From Halomontanus rarus (GTDB lineage: Archaea > Halobacteriota > Halobacteria > Halobacteriales > Natrialbaceae), in NCBI RefSeq assembly GCF_017357405.1, contig NZ_CP071597.1:1488001-1552000 (forward strand): DNA of 64,000 nucleotides. Reading direction: 5' to 3'. The notes below the pieces were generated by a model, which saw nothing but the letters and a program-made list of their open reading frames with translations, made no database searches and was not told the origin of the DNA. Of the stretch, positions 42,812 to 51,578 are shown piece after piece (the stretch's first letter is position 1; every line of letters begins with the position of its first letter). The position numbers and the translations under genes were made by a program.

Positions 42812-43732
42812 ATGAAGGTCCTCGTCGCCGGCGGAACGGGCTTCATCGGATCCAATCTGTGCGAAGAACTGGCCGACCGCGACCACGAGGTAACGGCGCT
42901 CTCGCGGAGTCCCGACGACGGGTCGCTTCCGCCGGGAGTCGGGTCCGCCATGGGGGACGTCAGCGCCTACGAGTCGATCGCCGAGACGGTCGCCGACCAC
43001 GACGCGGTCGTCAACCTCGTGTCGCTCTCGCCGCTGTTCCAGCCCAGCGGCGACGCGACCCACGAGGGCGTCCACTTGCGGGGAACCGAAAATCTCGTCC
43101 GGGCGGCCGAAGACGGCGGCGTCGAGCGATTCGTCCAGATGAGCGGGAACGGAGCCGATCCGAACAGCCCGATCGAGTTCATCAGAACGAAAGGCGAGGC
43201 CGAACGCGTCGTCCGCGAGTCGGCCCTCGAGTGGGTTATCTTTCGCCCCTCGGTCGTCTTCGGCGACGGTGACGAGTTCGTCGGCTTTACGAAACTGGTG
43301 ACGACGCCGTACGTCACGGCGCTTCCGGGCGGCGGCAAAACGCGCTTCCAGCCGATCTGGGTCGGCGATCTGGTGCCGATACTGGCCGACTCACTCGAGG
43401 GGGACGAACACGTCGGCGAGACGTACGAGATCGGCGGTCCGGAGGTGTTGAGCCTCGCAGACGTGACGAAACTCGCGTACGAAGCCGACGGGAAATCCGT
43501 CACGATCCTCCCGGTGCCGCTGTCGCTGGCGAAAATCGGGTTCACGGCGCTTAGCCCCGTCCCGTTCGTCCCGTTCGGCCCGGATCAGGCGCGATCGCTG
43601 AAGATGGACAACACGATTGCCGACAACGACGTGACGGCGTTCGGTCGAACCGAGGCCGAGTTGCGGACGCTCGGCTCGTACCTCGGCCTCGAGCGGTCAC
43701 CGCCCGACGAGGCCGAACGAGAAGTTGTATAG
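42812..43732 (+). CDS. NDUFA9-like NAD(P)-binding protein (atypical SDR)
   Basis: A 306-residue Rossmann protein of the NDUFA9-like SDR group: MKVLVAGGTGFIGSNLCEEL holds the GxxGxxG motif, and the later blocks VNLVSLSP, VQMSGNG and EWVIFRPSVVFGDGDEF are typical. The strict YxxxK pair is not obvious, so a structural or quinone-linked role is as likely as catalysis. It may associate with complex I, but no link can be proven here. Expression seems controlled by the palindrome over its TATA box. Confidence 0.85.
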   Translation: MKVLVAGGTGFIGSNLCEELADRDHEVTALSRSPDDGSLPPGVGSAMGDVSAYESIAETVADHDAVVNLVSLSPLFQPSGDATHEGVHLRGTENLVRAAEDGGVERFVQMSGNGADPNSPIEFIRTKGEAERVVRESALEWVIFRPSVVFGDGDEFVGFTKLVTTPYVTALPGGGKTRFQPIWVGDLVPILADSLEGDEHVGETYEIGGPEVLSLADVTKLAYEADGKSVTILPVPLSLAKIGFTALSPVPFVPFGPDQARSLKMDNTIADNDVTAFGRTEAELRTLGSYLGLERSPPDEAEREVV

Positions 43733-43942
43733 ATTCGATACCTTCGAGCCATGATCACGGGAGGGCCACGTTATCAGAGGGGTAATAACGCCGACACACG
43801 TTGGCCCAAACCTTTTTCTTAAAGAATTAGATTGCCAACGGTAAAATGTATCTTATAACTGATGTTAAGTCCTATGAACAGCCTCTCTTCATACGGTTAC
43901 GGACAACACAACAGAATGGAAGAAATTCAGTTCATCACAAGG

Positions 43943-43949
43943 TTTATAT
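43943..43949 (+). promoter_or_regulatory. TATA box of cetZ
   Basis: TTTATAT lies 46-52 nt before the cetZ ATG, so the transcript would have a leader of some 20-25 nt. Further T/A-rich boxes upstream (CTTAAAG near 43820 and CTTATAA near 43853) could be alternative promoters; this 262-bp gap is unusually AT-rich. Confidence 0.5.
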
Positions 43950-43994
43950 CCCTGATCGCTCTGGTTTCAATCCAACGGAGCCCCCAAATCAACT

Positions 43995-45173
43995 ATGAAG
44001 CTGGCGATGATCGGATTCGGACAGGCCGGAGGGAAAATCGTCGATCGATTCCTCGATTACGACGATCGAACGAACAGCGGAATCGTCCGCGCGGCGATCG
44101 CCGTCAACACCGCGAAAGCGGATCTCATCGGTCTCGACAACATACCCCAGGAGAATAGAGTACTCATCGGCCAGGCCCGCGTGAAGGGCCACGGTGTCGG
44201 TGCAGACAACGAGCTCGGCGCGGAAGTCGCCGAGGAGGACATCGACGAGGTGCAAAACGCGATCGATGCGATTCCGACCCACGAAGTCGACGCGTTCCTC
44301 GTCGTCGCCGGGATGGGTGGCGGAAGCGGATCCGGTGGCGCACCGGTCCTCGCGAAACATCTCAAGCGGATCTACACGATCCCAGTATATGGACTCGGCG
44401 TCCTACCCGGAACGGACGAGGGCGGCATCTACACGCTCAACGCCGCCCGATCGTTCCAGACGTTCGTCCGTGAAGTGGACAACCTGCTGGTCTTCGACAA
44501 CGACTCGTGGCGACAGACCGGCGAGTCCGTCGAAGGCGGCTACGACCAGATCAACGAGGAGATCGTCCGGCGCTTCGGCGTCCTCTTCGGCGCCGGCGAA
44601 GTCGGCGACGGACAGGAAGTCGCAGAGAGTGTCGTCGACTCCTCGGAGATCATCAACACCCTCTCGGGTGGCGGTGTCTCCACCGTCGGCTACGCGAGCG
44701 AGGAAGTCGAACTCAACACCAGCGGCGGCTTACTCTCGCGGTTTACCGGCAACGCCGACGGCGGCGACGGACTCGACGCTGCGAACACCACGAACCGGAT
44801 CACGAGTCTGGTTCGAAAGGCCGCATTGGGTCGACTCACGCTACCCTGTGAGATCGACGGTGCCGAGCGGGCCCTGCTGGTCCTCTCCGGTCCGACCGAA
44901 TACCTCAACCGAAAAGGCATCGAACGCGGGCGGAAGTGGCTCGAGGAGGAAACCGGCAGCATGGAAGTCCGCGGCGGTGACTTCCCGCGCAACGAACCGG
45001 AAGTCTCCGCGGCGATCCTGCTGGCGGGCGTCACCAACGTCCCGCGGATCAAGCGCCTCCAGCAGGTCGCGATCGAAGCCCAGGACAACATGGAAGACAT
45101 CCAGGCCGAGAGCCAGGACAACCTCGAGACGCTGGTCGAAGACGACGAAGACGAACTCGAGCCGCTGTTCTAG
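43995..45173 (+). CDS. cetZ1: CetZ tubulin-like cell-shape protein
   Basis: A 392-residue tubulin/FtsZ-superfamily GTPase of the CetZ group. MKLAMIGFGQAGGKIVDRFL begins the fold; the signature loop GMGGGSGSGG is at residues 106-115 with S in place of the usual T, and the T3/T5 region VYGLGVLPGTDEGG, FQTFVREVDNLLVFDND and the T7-like loop follow. The long acidic C-terminus EDDEDELEPLF is a CetZ feature. CetZ proteins control rod shape and motility rather than division. Its placement just before cofC and cofG agrees with my memory of the Haloferax cetZ1 locus. Translation starts MKLAMIGF, as in known CetZ1. Confidence 0.93.
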   Translation: MKLAMIGFGQAGGKIVDRFLDYDDRTNSGIVRAAIAVNTAKADLIGLDNIPQENRVLIGQARVKGHGVGADNELGAEVAEEDIDEVQNAIDAIPTHEVDAFLVVAGMGGGSGSGGAPVLAKHLKRIYTIPVYGLGVLPGTDEGGIYTLNAARSFQTFVREVDNLLVFDNDSWRQTGESVEGGYDQINEEIVRRFGVLFGAGEVGDGQEVAESVVDSSEIINTLSGGGVSTVGYASEEVELNTSGGLLSRFTGNADGGDGLDAANTTNRITSLVRKAALGRLTLPCEIDGAERALLVLSGPTEYLNRKGIERGRKWLEEETGSMEVRGGDFPRNEPEVSAAILLAGVTNVPRIKRLQQVAIEAQDNMEDIQAESQDNLETLVEDDEDELEPLF

Positions 45174-45345
45174 CGCTCTCCATCGAACACCGATCCCGCC
45201 AGCGATTTCGGTTGCTGTTGCACGTACGGTTTGCAGTTTTCGCCTCTGTGAGCGGTGCTGTGTCGGAGATCGGATCCGAACACACGTCTTAGCAGGGCCG
45301 TTCGACGTGCTTTTGCACGCGTATCCGCAACGTCGAGCCACGCAG

Positions 45346-45984
45346 ATGCACGCCGTCATTCCGTTCGCCATCGAGAATCCGAAGACCCGCCTCGCAGGCG
45401 TCCTCGAACCGCTCGAGCGCGAGCGGTTGGCGCGGGCGATGCTCGCGGACGTCCTCGAAGCGACCGAGCGGGCGGGTGCAACGCCGACGGTGTTGACGAC
45501 CCGGCCGCTCGAGGCTGACGAGGCGGTCGACGTCCCGACGGTCGTCGACGACCGACCGCTCACGGCGGCCGTCAACGGAGCGCTCGAGCAGCGAGTGTCG
45601 GAGAACACCGGAGAGGGCGTCGCCGTCGTCATGGCGGACCTCGCACTCGCGACGCCCGACGCCCTCGAGACCCTGTTTTCGACCGACGGCGACGTCGTGA
45701 TCGCACCGGGACGCGGCGGCGGGACGAACGCGCTGGTCGTCAGGCACCCCAACTTTCGAGTCGATTACCACGGCGCGTCGTACCTCGATCACCGGAACCG
45801 ATCGCGAGCAGTCGGTGCCACCCTCGAGACGGTCGACTCGTTCCGGCTGAGTACGGATATCGACGAACCGACGGACCTGGTCGAAGTGCTCTTACACACC
45901 GACGGTCGAGCCCGCAGGACCCTCGAGGAGTTCGGTCTCGAACTCTCGATCAGCGAGGGGCGCGTGGGGGTCGAGCGTCGATAG
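45346..45984 (+). CDS. cofC: 2-phospho-L-lactate guanylyltransferase CofC
   Basis: A 212-residue nucleotidyltransferase, MHAVIPFAIENPKTRLAGVL, that joins phospholactate to GTP to make the activated side chain of coenzyme F420. The usual blocks are present: KTRLAGVLEPLERERLA, VVMADLALATPDAL with the acidic pair, VVIAPGRGGGTNALVV. The start at 45346 fits the family; the frame upstream runs antiparallel to cetZ and is not real. The gene lies 172 bp after cetZ and 104 bp before cofG on the same strand. Confidence 0.92.
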   Translation: MHAVIPFAIENPKTRLAGVLEPLERERLARAMLADVLEATERAGATPTVLTTRPLEADEAVDVPTVVDDRPLTAAVNGALEQRVSENTGEGVAVVMADLALATPDALETLFSTDGDVVIAPGRGGGTNALVVRHPNFRVDYHGASYLDHRNRSRAVGATLETVDSFRLSTDIDEPTDLVEVLLHTDGRARRTLEEFGLELSISEGRVGVERR

Positions 45985-46088
45985 ACTGCGTATCGCGACC
46001 GCTCGGTGACCGCAAACCGGTCACCGAGCCAACCGGAGTCGACGACGCAGTGAAGCACTTATGTATTCGGGACCGACACTCCGACGTA

Positions 46089-47267
46089 ATGATCCCCGGT
46101 GCGACGGAGTACGGCGTCGAACTGTCGGTCGACGAGACGGACATCGAGCGACTACTCGAAGTGACACCCGACGACGTCTCGGCCGCGCCGGAACTCACGT
46201 TCGCCCGGAACGTGTTCATCCCGTTGACGACCGCCTGCCGGTACACCTGCACTTACTGCACCTACTTCGATCCGCCGGGTCAGGCCTCGCTCCTCTCGCT
46301 CGAGGAGGTCCGCGAAATCTGCCGCGACGGGGCGGCGGCGGGCTGTACGGAGGCGCTGTTCACGTTCGGCGACGATCCGGACGACCGCTACACCGCAATC
46401 TACGACCAGCTCGCGGAGTGGGGACACGACTCGATCCACACCTATCTGCGAGAGGCCTGCGAGGTCGCCTTAGAGGAGGGGTTGCTCCCTCACTCGAATC
46501 CCGGCGACCAGACGCGCGAGCAGATGGCGACGGTCGCCGACGTCAACGCCAGCATGGGCGTGATGCTCGAGTCGACCGCCGAGGTCGACGCCCACGCGGG
46601 CCCCCGCCGGAAGGAACCGGGCCAGCGCCTGCGGACGATCGAGAACGCGGGGAAACTGGACGTCGCCTTCACCACCGGCATTCTCGTCGGGATCGGCGAA
46701 TCCTGGCGCGACCGGGCCGAGAGCCTGCTCGCCATCCGCGAGATGCACGAACGCTACGACCACGTCCAGGAGGTGATCGTCCAGCCGGTGGTGAACAACG
46801 AGCGGTGGTCCGATGGCACGCCCGATCTGGAGACGATGCGCCGGGTGACCGCGATGGCGCGCGTCGCCCTCCCCGAGGAAATTTCGGTGCAAGTCCCGCC
46901 GAACCTCGCGCCCGCTCGAGACCTCGTCAACTGCGGGGTCGACGACCTCGGCGGGGTGTCGCCGGTGACCGACGATCACATCAACCCCGACTACAAGTGG
47001 CCCGCGCTCCGGGAACTCGAGGCGATCGCCGACGAGGCGGGCGTTCCGCTCGGCGAGCGACTGCCGGTGTACGAGCGGTTCCTCCCCGCCGACCTGCGAA
47101 CCGACGGGTTCGACGGGCGGCCGGCGGTCGAAACCGAGGGCGGTCCGGGGTGGATCTCGCCTCGGATTCGCGAGGCGCTCGAAGGAGAGAACGAGGCCGG
47201 GCGGCGGTATCGGACGGTGCTCGAGGGCGAGGCGGCGGACGTGCCGACGGCGAACTCGAGCGATTGA
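46089..47267 (+). CDS. cofG: F0 synthase subunit CofG
   Basis: A 392-residue radical SAM enzyme that, with CofH, makes the deazaflavin ring F0 from tyrosine and the flavin precursor. The cluster motif CRYTCTYC is at C50, C54 and C57, and blocks FTFGDDPDDRYT and NVNASMGVMLES-like follow (NASMGVMLESTAE). The start at 46089 (MIPGATEYGVEL) is favoured over an ATG 13 codons earlier. It is separated from cofH by an HTH pair and several unrelated genes. Confidence 0.93.
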   Translation: MIPGATEYGVELSVDETDIERLLEVTPDDVSAAPELTFARNVFIPLTTACRYTCTYCTYFDPPGQASLLSLEEVREICRDGAAAGCTEALFTFGDDPDDRYTAIYDQLAEWGHDSIHTYLREACEVALEEGLLPHSNPGDQTREQMATVADVNASMGVMLESTAEVDAHAGPRRKEPGQRLRTIENAGKLDVAFTTGILVGIGESWRDRAESLLAIREMHERYDHVQEVIVQPVVNNERWSDGTPDLETMRRVTAMARVALPEEISVQVPPNLAPARDLVNCGVDDLGGVSPVTDDHINPDYKWPALRELEAIADEAGVPLGERLPVYERFLPADLRTDGFDGRPAVETEGGPGWISPRIREALEGENEAGRRYRTVLEGEAADVPTANSSD

Positions 47268-47367
47268 CGACCGGCATTCGAACGACGACTCGCCTCGTTC
47301 GCACACCCATAGCTCAACTATTTTATCTGGAGGTAGATTTATTGATTGTTGGCGAGAAGACACGAGT

Positions 47368-47889
47368 ATGGCTGAAGACGGTCCCGGAATCGAAGCGTGG
47401 AAAGAACACACGAGCGCGTTCGACAGAGTCCGATCAGTCGCAGAAACGGTCTCACAGCCCCGTCCAGCGTCCGCCATTGCGGACGAAGCACACGTCGCTG
47501 AGAACACTGCGAGAGACCACCTCGAACGCCTCGTGGACATGAATCTCCTCTTGAAAGGCAACCAAGAAGGAACGGTCGTGTACTCGCCAGATCCCCTCCA
47601 TACGCGGATGCAAACGCTACGAGACCTCCTCGAGTCTCACAGTCGCGACGAACTCATTCAGTTGAAGGCGGAGATGCAGGAACAAACGGAGATGTGGCGT
47701 ACCGAGTACGACGTCGACTCGCCGGACGAACTCCGTGAACGAGCTGTCGAAACTGCCACGGCTGCAGAGACGCGGGACGTACTGAAGACCGTGCACGATT
47801 GGGAACTCGTTCAGTATCGTCTCAACGCCGTCGAAGACGCGATCAAAAACTATGCGACGTACAGCCGAGATCATCGGGCGTTCGCCTAG
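47368..47889 (+). CDS. HTH protein (DUF7342-like), first of a two-gene module
   Basis: A 173-residue protein with an N-terminal winged helix (AFDRVRSVAETVSQPRPAS; DEAHVAENTARDHLERLVDM; LLLKGNQEGTVVYSPD) and a long helical C-terminal half that is likely a dimer or sensor region. Codon use is less GC-rich than the neighbours. A TTTATTG box at 47338-47344 gives it its own promoter about 24-30 nt from the ATG. The next gene starts 2 nt after its stop. Similar pairs occur in other haloarchaea as I recall; a toxin-antitoxin-like or paired regulator role is possible but unproven. Confidence 0.75.
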   Translation: MAEDGPGIEAWKEHTSAFDRVRSVAETVSQPRPASAIADEAHVAENTARDHLERLVDMNLLLKGNQEGTVVYSPDPLHTRMQTLRDLLESHSRDELIQLKAEMQEQTEMWRTEYDVDSPDELRERAVETATAAETRDVLKTVHDWELVQYRLNAVEDAIKNYATYSRDHRAFA

Positions 47890-47891
47890 AC

Positions 47892-48329
47892 ATGGGCGGC
47901 GACGGCTCGTACGATCCTGCAGAAACGTCACATCGGGCACTCCGTGGCATCCAACGAGAACTCGAACGGCACCCGGCGGTCACCACAGTTCGCGGGTTCC
48001 CCTCGAGTGAGTACACACGAGTCGTCGCACAGATCGCGATAGACCGTCTCGATATCGACGTGGACGATGCGACGCTCACTGTAAGCTGGTTCGCAGGCGA
48101 AACGTCCGATTCCCGTCCCGAATTTTCGTTTCACTACAGCGACAGTACGGGTGACTTCGGATGGCATCATCACCCGCAAGAACACGTCGAGGGGTGGGGT
48201 CACTTTCAAGAACGATCGCGCTCGGAAACAGCGTACTCCTACGAGCCGTACGCGTTCTCCGCGGAGAACCCGACACGAGTCGTCTGGGAAGTTATGTCGC
48301 ATCTCACGTCCAGGCTCCAGTCAGAGTGA
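47892..48329 (+). CDS. Partner protein of the HTH module, unknown function
   Basis: A 145-residue acidic protein, MGGDGSYDPAETSHRALRGI, with a middle block LTVSWFAGETSDSRPEFSFH and the aromatic/His-rich block DFGWHHHPQEHVEGWGHFQE before a C-terminal helix. The His-rich cluster could bind a metal or act as a nuclease site, but no known motif fits. Its start is 2 nt after the HTH gene, so both are translated together. A perfect hairpin follows its stop. Confidence 0.65.
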   Translation: MGGDGSYDPAETSHRALRGIQRELERHPAVTTVRGFPSSEYTRVVAQIAIDRLDIDVDDATLTVSWFAGETSDSRPEFSFHYSDSTGDFGWHHHPQEHVEGWGHFQERSRSETAYSYEPYAFSAENPTRVVWEVMSHLTSRLQSE

Positions 48330-48335
48330 CTTCTG

Positions 48336-48353
48336 CCACGACTACAGTCGTGG
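48336..48353 (+). terminator. Hairpin after the HTH module, IS605-like end possible
   Basis: CCACGACT and AGTCGTGG form a perfect 8-bp stem with a 2-base loop, followed by ATTTTCTCC. It could be a terminator for the pair. The same stem type occurs near the ends of IS200/IS605-family elements, so a transposon remnant is the other reading; no tnpA or tnpB is nearby. Confidence 0.5.
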
Positions 48354-48371
48354 ATTTTCTCCTCAAATTTA

Positions 48372-48387
48372 TGTGACGCACGTCACA
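48372..48387. promoter_or_regulatory. 16-bp palindrome overlapping a stop codon
   Basis: TGTGACG and CGTCACA are perfect arms around CA. The right arm overlaps the stop of the minus-strand membrane gene at 48383. It lies between converging genes, so a bidirectional terminator or a binding site for a CRP-like or other dimeric factor are both possible. Confidence 0.4.
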
Positions 48388-48919
48388 CATCTCCCGTCTC
48401 CGATAGCCACCGATACACCGACTCGGCGACTCGCGGAAACAGCAACGTCGCCAGCAGCGCGATCGCGAACGCGAATCCGAGCGAGGCGGCCGGCGTGCCG
48501 ACGGCGTCGGCGAGTGCCACGCTTCCGTAGGCGGCCGCGAACAGGAGGAGGTTGTAATAGACGAGTCGTAACACGACGAGCGACGGTGTCACCGCGACCC
48601 AACCGGGCGCGTCCGTGGCGAGGGGCTGAATCCAGCCGCCCCGAATCGCGGCAGCGACGACCACGAGCGTCGCCCAGGCGACCATCGTCGCCGGGACCGG
48701 ACCGAACCCCGGCTCCATACTCGAGAGCATGACGACGAAGAGCACCGGCAGGCTCGGAATCGAGACGTCGGCGAACACGTAGGTGACGTCGTGAAGATAG
48801 CGGTTGAACGGCGGCTTCTCGACGCGGGTGAGCGTTCCGTGGCCGTACCAGCTCCGGCGCGTGGTGCTGGTCGCGGGACCGGTCTGGCGGCCGGGGGTGC
48901 CGTCCTCACGCTCGCGCAT
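48383..48919 (-). CDS. Haloarchaeal membrane protein, four spans
   Basis: A 178-residue protein with a charged N-terminus and four membrane helices (SIPSLPVLFVVMLSSM; VPATMVAWATLVVVAAAI; LVVLRLVYYNLLLFAAAYG; SLGFAFAIALLATLLF). The function is unknown. The ATG at 48919 (MREREDGTPG) is used, but a GTG at 48934 or a start nearer the first helix cannot be excluded. It converges with the HTH module and lies about 95 bp after the start-side gap of the M48 gene. Confidence 0.55.
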   Translation of the reverse strand: MREREDGTPGRQTGPATSTTRRSWYGHGTLTRVEKPPFNRYLHDVTYVFADVSIPSLPVLFVVMLSSMEPGFGPVPATMVAWATLVVVAAAIRGGWIQPLATDAPGWVAVTPSLVVLRLVYYNLLLFAAAYGSVALADAVGTPAASLGFAFAIALLATLLFPRVAESVYRWLSETGDV

Positions 48920-49028
48920 GATCGGTCGTCCCACGGCGAGAACCGTAATCGTTGCTCGAGATCGCGATTCGTGCGACTCGAGTCGGGCCCGAGGACGGTC
49001 GAAGAGGGGGATTCGAAGGAGCGAGCGA

Positions 49029-50333
49029 TCAGTCGGAACCCTGCGCCGTCGGCGGTGCGTCGCCGGACTCCCGCTCGGCGTCGCCGTCCCCCTCGCCGAG
49101 TCCCTGAATGTAGCGAATCCGGTCCGGGATCGGCGGGTGCGTGTAGTGGAACGTCGCGTACCACGGATGGGGGAACGGGTTCGAGAGGTTCTCGCCCGTG
49201 AGCCGACAGAGCGCGTCGATCAGCGGCTCGCCGCTTCCCATCACGTCCGTCGCGAAGGCGTCGGCCTCGCGCTCGTGGGCCAGCGAGAGCCGGTTCTCGA
49301 GGGGACTCGAGAGTTTGACGAACGGTTGCAGCCACAGCATACCGACGAGCAGACCGACGTACGCGGTTTCGGGGAGGGCGAACATTTCGTAGAGCCACGC
49401 GGACTCGAGGAGGTACCACAGCGCGGCGAGCATGGCACCGACGCGGACCATCCCGGCCGCGAACCCGGTCCAGATGTGTCCCTTCTTCCAGTGGGCGAGT
49501 TCGTGGGCGAGGACACCCTCAATCTCCGGGAGGTCCATCTGGTCGACCAGCGTGTCGAAGAGGACGACGCGCTTGGTCCTGCCGAAGCCGACGAAGTAGG
49601 CGTTCGAGTGCGAGGAGCGCCTGCTCGCGTCCATCACGTAGATGCCGTCACAGGAGAAGCCGGCGCGGTCGAAGACCCGTTCGACCGACTCGCGGAGGTC
49701 GCCCTCCTCGACGGGCTGGAAGTCGTTGAAAAGCGGCGCGATGAACCGCGGGTATATCACCAGCATCCCCAGCGAGAAGGCGGCGAACAGCGCGAGTGCG
49801 GCCAGCGGCCAGTAGGTCGGCACGCTCGAGACGAACCAGAGAACGCCGGCCGCGAGGACGCCGGTGATGGCGGCCGAGATGGCCGTCTGGACGACGAGAT
49901 CCCTGACGAACAGCCCCGGCGACTGTTGGTTGAAGTCGAAGCGCTCCTCGACGACGAACGTCTCGTAGGCGTCGAACGGCAGCGAGAACACTTGCATCGC
50001 GACGACGAGCACGACGACGAACAGGGTTCCCGTGAGGACGGGACCGTACCCCAGTCCCTCGAACCACTCGACCGCGCTCGCGAGCGCCCCGGTGTACAGC
50101 ACTGCCAGCACGAGCGCGACGAACGCCCACGTCCGGACCTGCGAGAGACGCACTCCCGCTCGCTGGTAGGCGGTGACTCGGTCGACGTCCTCGAGCCCGA
50201 GTCGGTCGCGGACCCACTCGCGCTCGCGCTCGAGAACGCGCGCACCGTGGCGGACGTTCAGGATCGAGAGCGCGGTGAAGAAGGCGGTCGTGCCGACGAA
50301 CAGGAGCAAGAAGGCGGCGTGAAACTCGAGCAT
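49029..50333 (-). CDS. M48 family metalloprotease (Ste24/CAAX-type)
   Basis: A 434-residue membrane zinc protease. The motif is HELAH in GVLAHELAHWKKGHI, with the third ligand glutamate in the later SLAHEREADAFATDVM; several membrane helices precede and follow. The order matches Ste24/CAAX protease 1, which cuts prenylated or stuck membrane proteins; in archaea, HtpX-like quality control is the more likely role. The start at 50333 begins MLEFHAAFLLLFVGTTAFF. It is divergent from the GH172 gene. Confidence 0.9.
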   Translation of the reverse strand: MLEFHAAFLLLFVGTTAFFTALSILNVRHGARVLEREREWVRDRLGLEDVDRVTAYQRAGVRLSQVRTWAFVALVLAVLYTGALASAVEWFEGLGYGPVLTGTLFVVVLVVAMQVFSLPFDAYETFVVEERFDFNQQSPGLFVRDLVVQTAISAAITGVLAAGVLWFVSSVPTYWPLAALALFAAFSLGMLVIYPRFIAPLFNDFQPVEEGDLRESVERVFDRAGFSCDGIYVMDASRRSSHSNAYFVGFGRTKRVVLFDTLVDQMDLPEIEGVLAHELAHWKKGHIWTGFAAGMVRVGAMLAALWYLLESAWLYEMFALPETAYVGLLVGMLWLQPFVKLSSPLENRLSLAHEREADAFATDVMGSGEPLIDALCRLTGENLSNPFPHPWYATFHYTHPPIPDRIRYIQGLGEGDGDAERESGDAPPTAQGSD

Positions 50334-50450
50334 AGGAGTGAGTAGGACGCCGGCGGGTTAACGATTGTTCCCGTGGAGACCCGAGATCGGAGAGAGAGAG
50401 AGAGTTCCGGTTCCCCGAACGTTAACACGCAACAGGGAGAGACTCACCGC

Positions 50451-51524
50451 ATGCAACCAGGGTTCGGCCTCGAGCGGCTCGCGCGGCTCAGCGACGAGGA
50501 GAGCAGATCGATCACCGCGGAGAACCCCGACGGACAACCCGGCGCGGGCGGACGAGCGGCGAGCGATCTCGGTCCGGGACGGAAGGGACGGCCGTGTCTC
50601 CGCGACGTTCCGTCGGGGGCGACGGAGACGCTCGCCGAGATCGACGGTCCGGGTGTCATCAGGCACGTCTGGATCACGCTCCCCGATCGAACCGACGCCG
50701 GCGATCACGCACTCCGGGACGTCGTCCTCCGAATGTACTGGGACGACGAGGACGACCCGTCCGTCGAGGTTCCGATCGGGGACTTCTTCTGTAACGGCCA
50801 CGGGCAGCGCTGCGACGTGAACTCGATGCCGGTGGTGGTCGCCCCCAGCGGCGGCTTCAACTGCTACTGGCCGATGCCGTTTCGCGAGGCCGCACGGGTG
50901 GAGATCGAGAACCAGCATCCGGGTCCGCTCCCGATGTTCTTCTTCCAGATCGACTACGGACTCGTCGACGACCTCGCGGCCGACACCGCGTACTTCCACG
51001 CGCAGTGGCGTCGGGAGAACCCGACCACGCCGACCGAAGACTATGCGATCGTCGAGGGAATCGAGGGCCGGGGCCACTACGTCGGGACGTACCTCGCGTG
51101 GACCGCGCTCGAGGACCACTGGTGGGGGGAAGGCGAGGTGAAGGCGTACGTGGACGGTGACGAGGAGTATCCGACCATTTGCGGAACGGGAACGGAGGAC
51201 TACGTGGGTGGCGCGTGGTGTTTCGATCCGCCGGATGGCGACGGGCCGAAAACGTACTCGACGCCGTTTCTCGGCTATCCGCTGTTCGACGACGGGACCG
51301 ACGCTCAGGGGCGGCCGCCGCGTCACGGGATGTACCGTTGGCACGTTCCCGACCCCGTCCGGTTCACGGAGGACCTCCGCGTGACGGTCCAGCAGATCGG
51401 ACACGACGGTCGAGAACTGTTCGAGCGCTCCGACGATGTCTCGTCGGTCGCCTACTGGTATCAGGACGAGCCACACGAGTCGTTCCCGGAGTTGCCGCCG
51501 CGGGCGAAGCGACGGCCGCGGTGA
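50451..51524 (+). CDS. GH172 (DUF2961) family glycoside hydrolase-like protein
   Basis: A 357-residue protein with the double jelly-roll pattern of DUF2961: GLERLARLSDEESRSITAEN, then GPGVIRHVWITLPDR, VEVPIGDFFCNGHGQ, VNSMPVVVAPSGGFNCYWPM, and GTGTEDYVGGAWCF with the conserved acidic residue. GH172 includes enzymes acting on arabinofuranosides and fructofuranosides. No signal peptide is visible, so it acts inside the cell. The start at 50451 (MQPGFGLERL) follows the family. Its substrate and link to neighbours are not known; the short N-terminus suggests a complete enzyme. Confidence 0.88.
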   Translation: MQPGFGLERLARLSDEESRSITAENPDGQPGAGGRAASDLGPGRKGRPCLRDVPSGATETLAEIDGPGVIRHVWITLPDRTDAGDHALRDVVLRMYWDDEDDPSVEVPIGDFFCNGHGQRCDVNSMPVVVAPSGGFNCYWPMPFREAARVEIENQHPGPLPMFFFQIDYGLVDDLAADTAYFHAQWRRENPTTPTEDYAIVEGIEGRGHYVGTYLAWTALEDHWWGEGEVKAYVDGDEEYPTICGTGTEDYVGGAWCFDPPDGDGPKTYSTPFLGYPLFDDGTDAQGRPPRHGMYRWHVPDPVRFTEDLRVTVQQIGHDGRELFERSDDVSSVAYWYQDEPHESFPELPPRAKRRPR

Positions 51525-51578
51525 GCGACGCAAAAAAGGAGAGAACGGTACGATAGAACGCGTGCGACGATCGGTCGT

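Noticed and set aside
44194..45345. Extended N-terminus for cofC reaching into cetZ
   Set aside because: The part over cetZ is Ser/Arg/Thr-rich shadow sequence; the cofC product starts at MHAVIPF.
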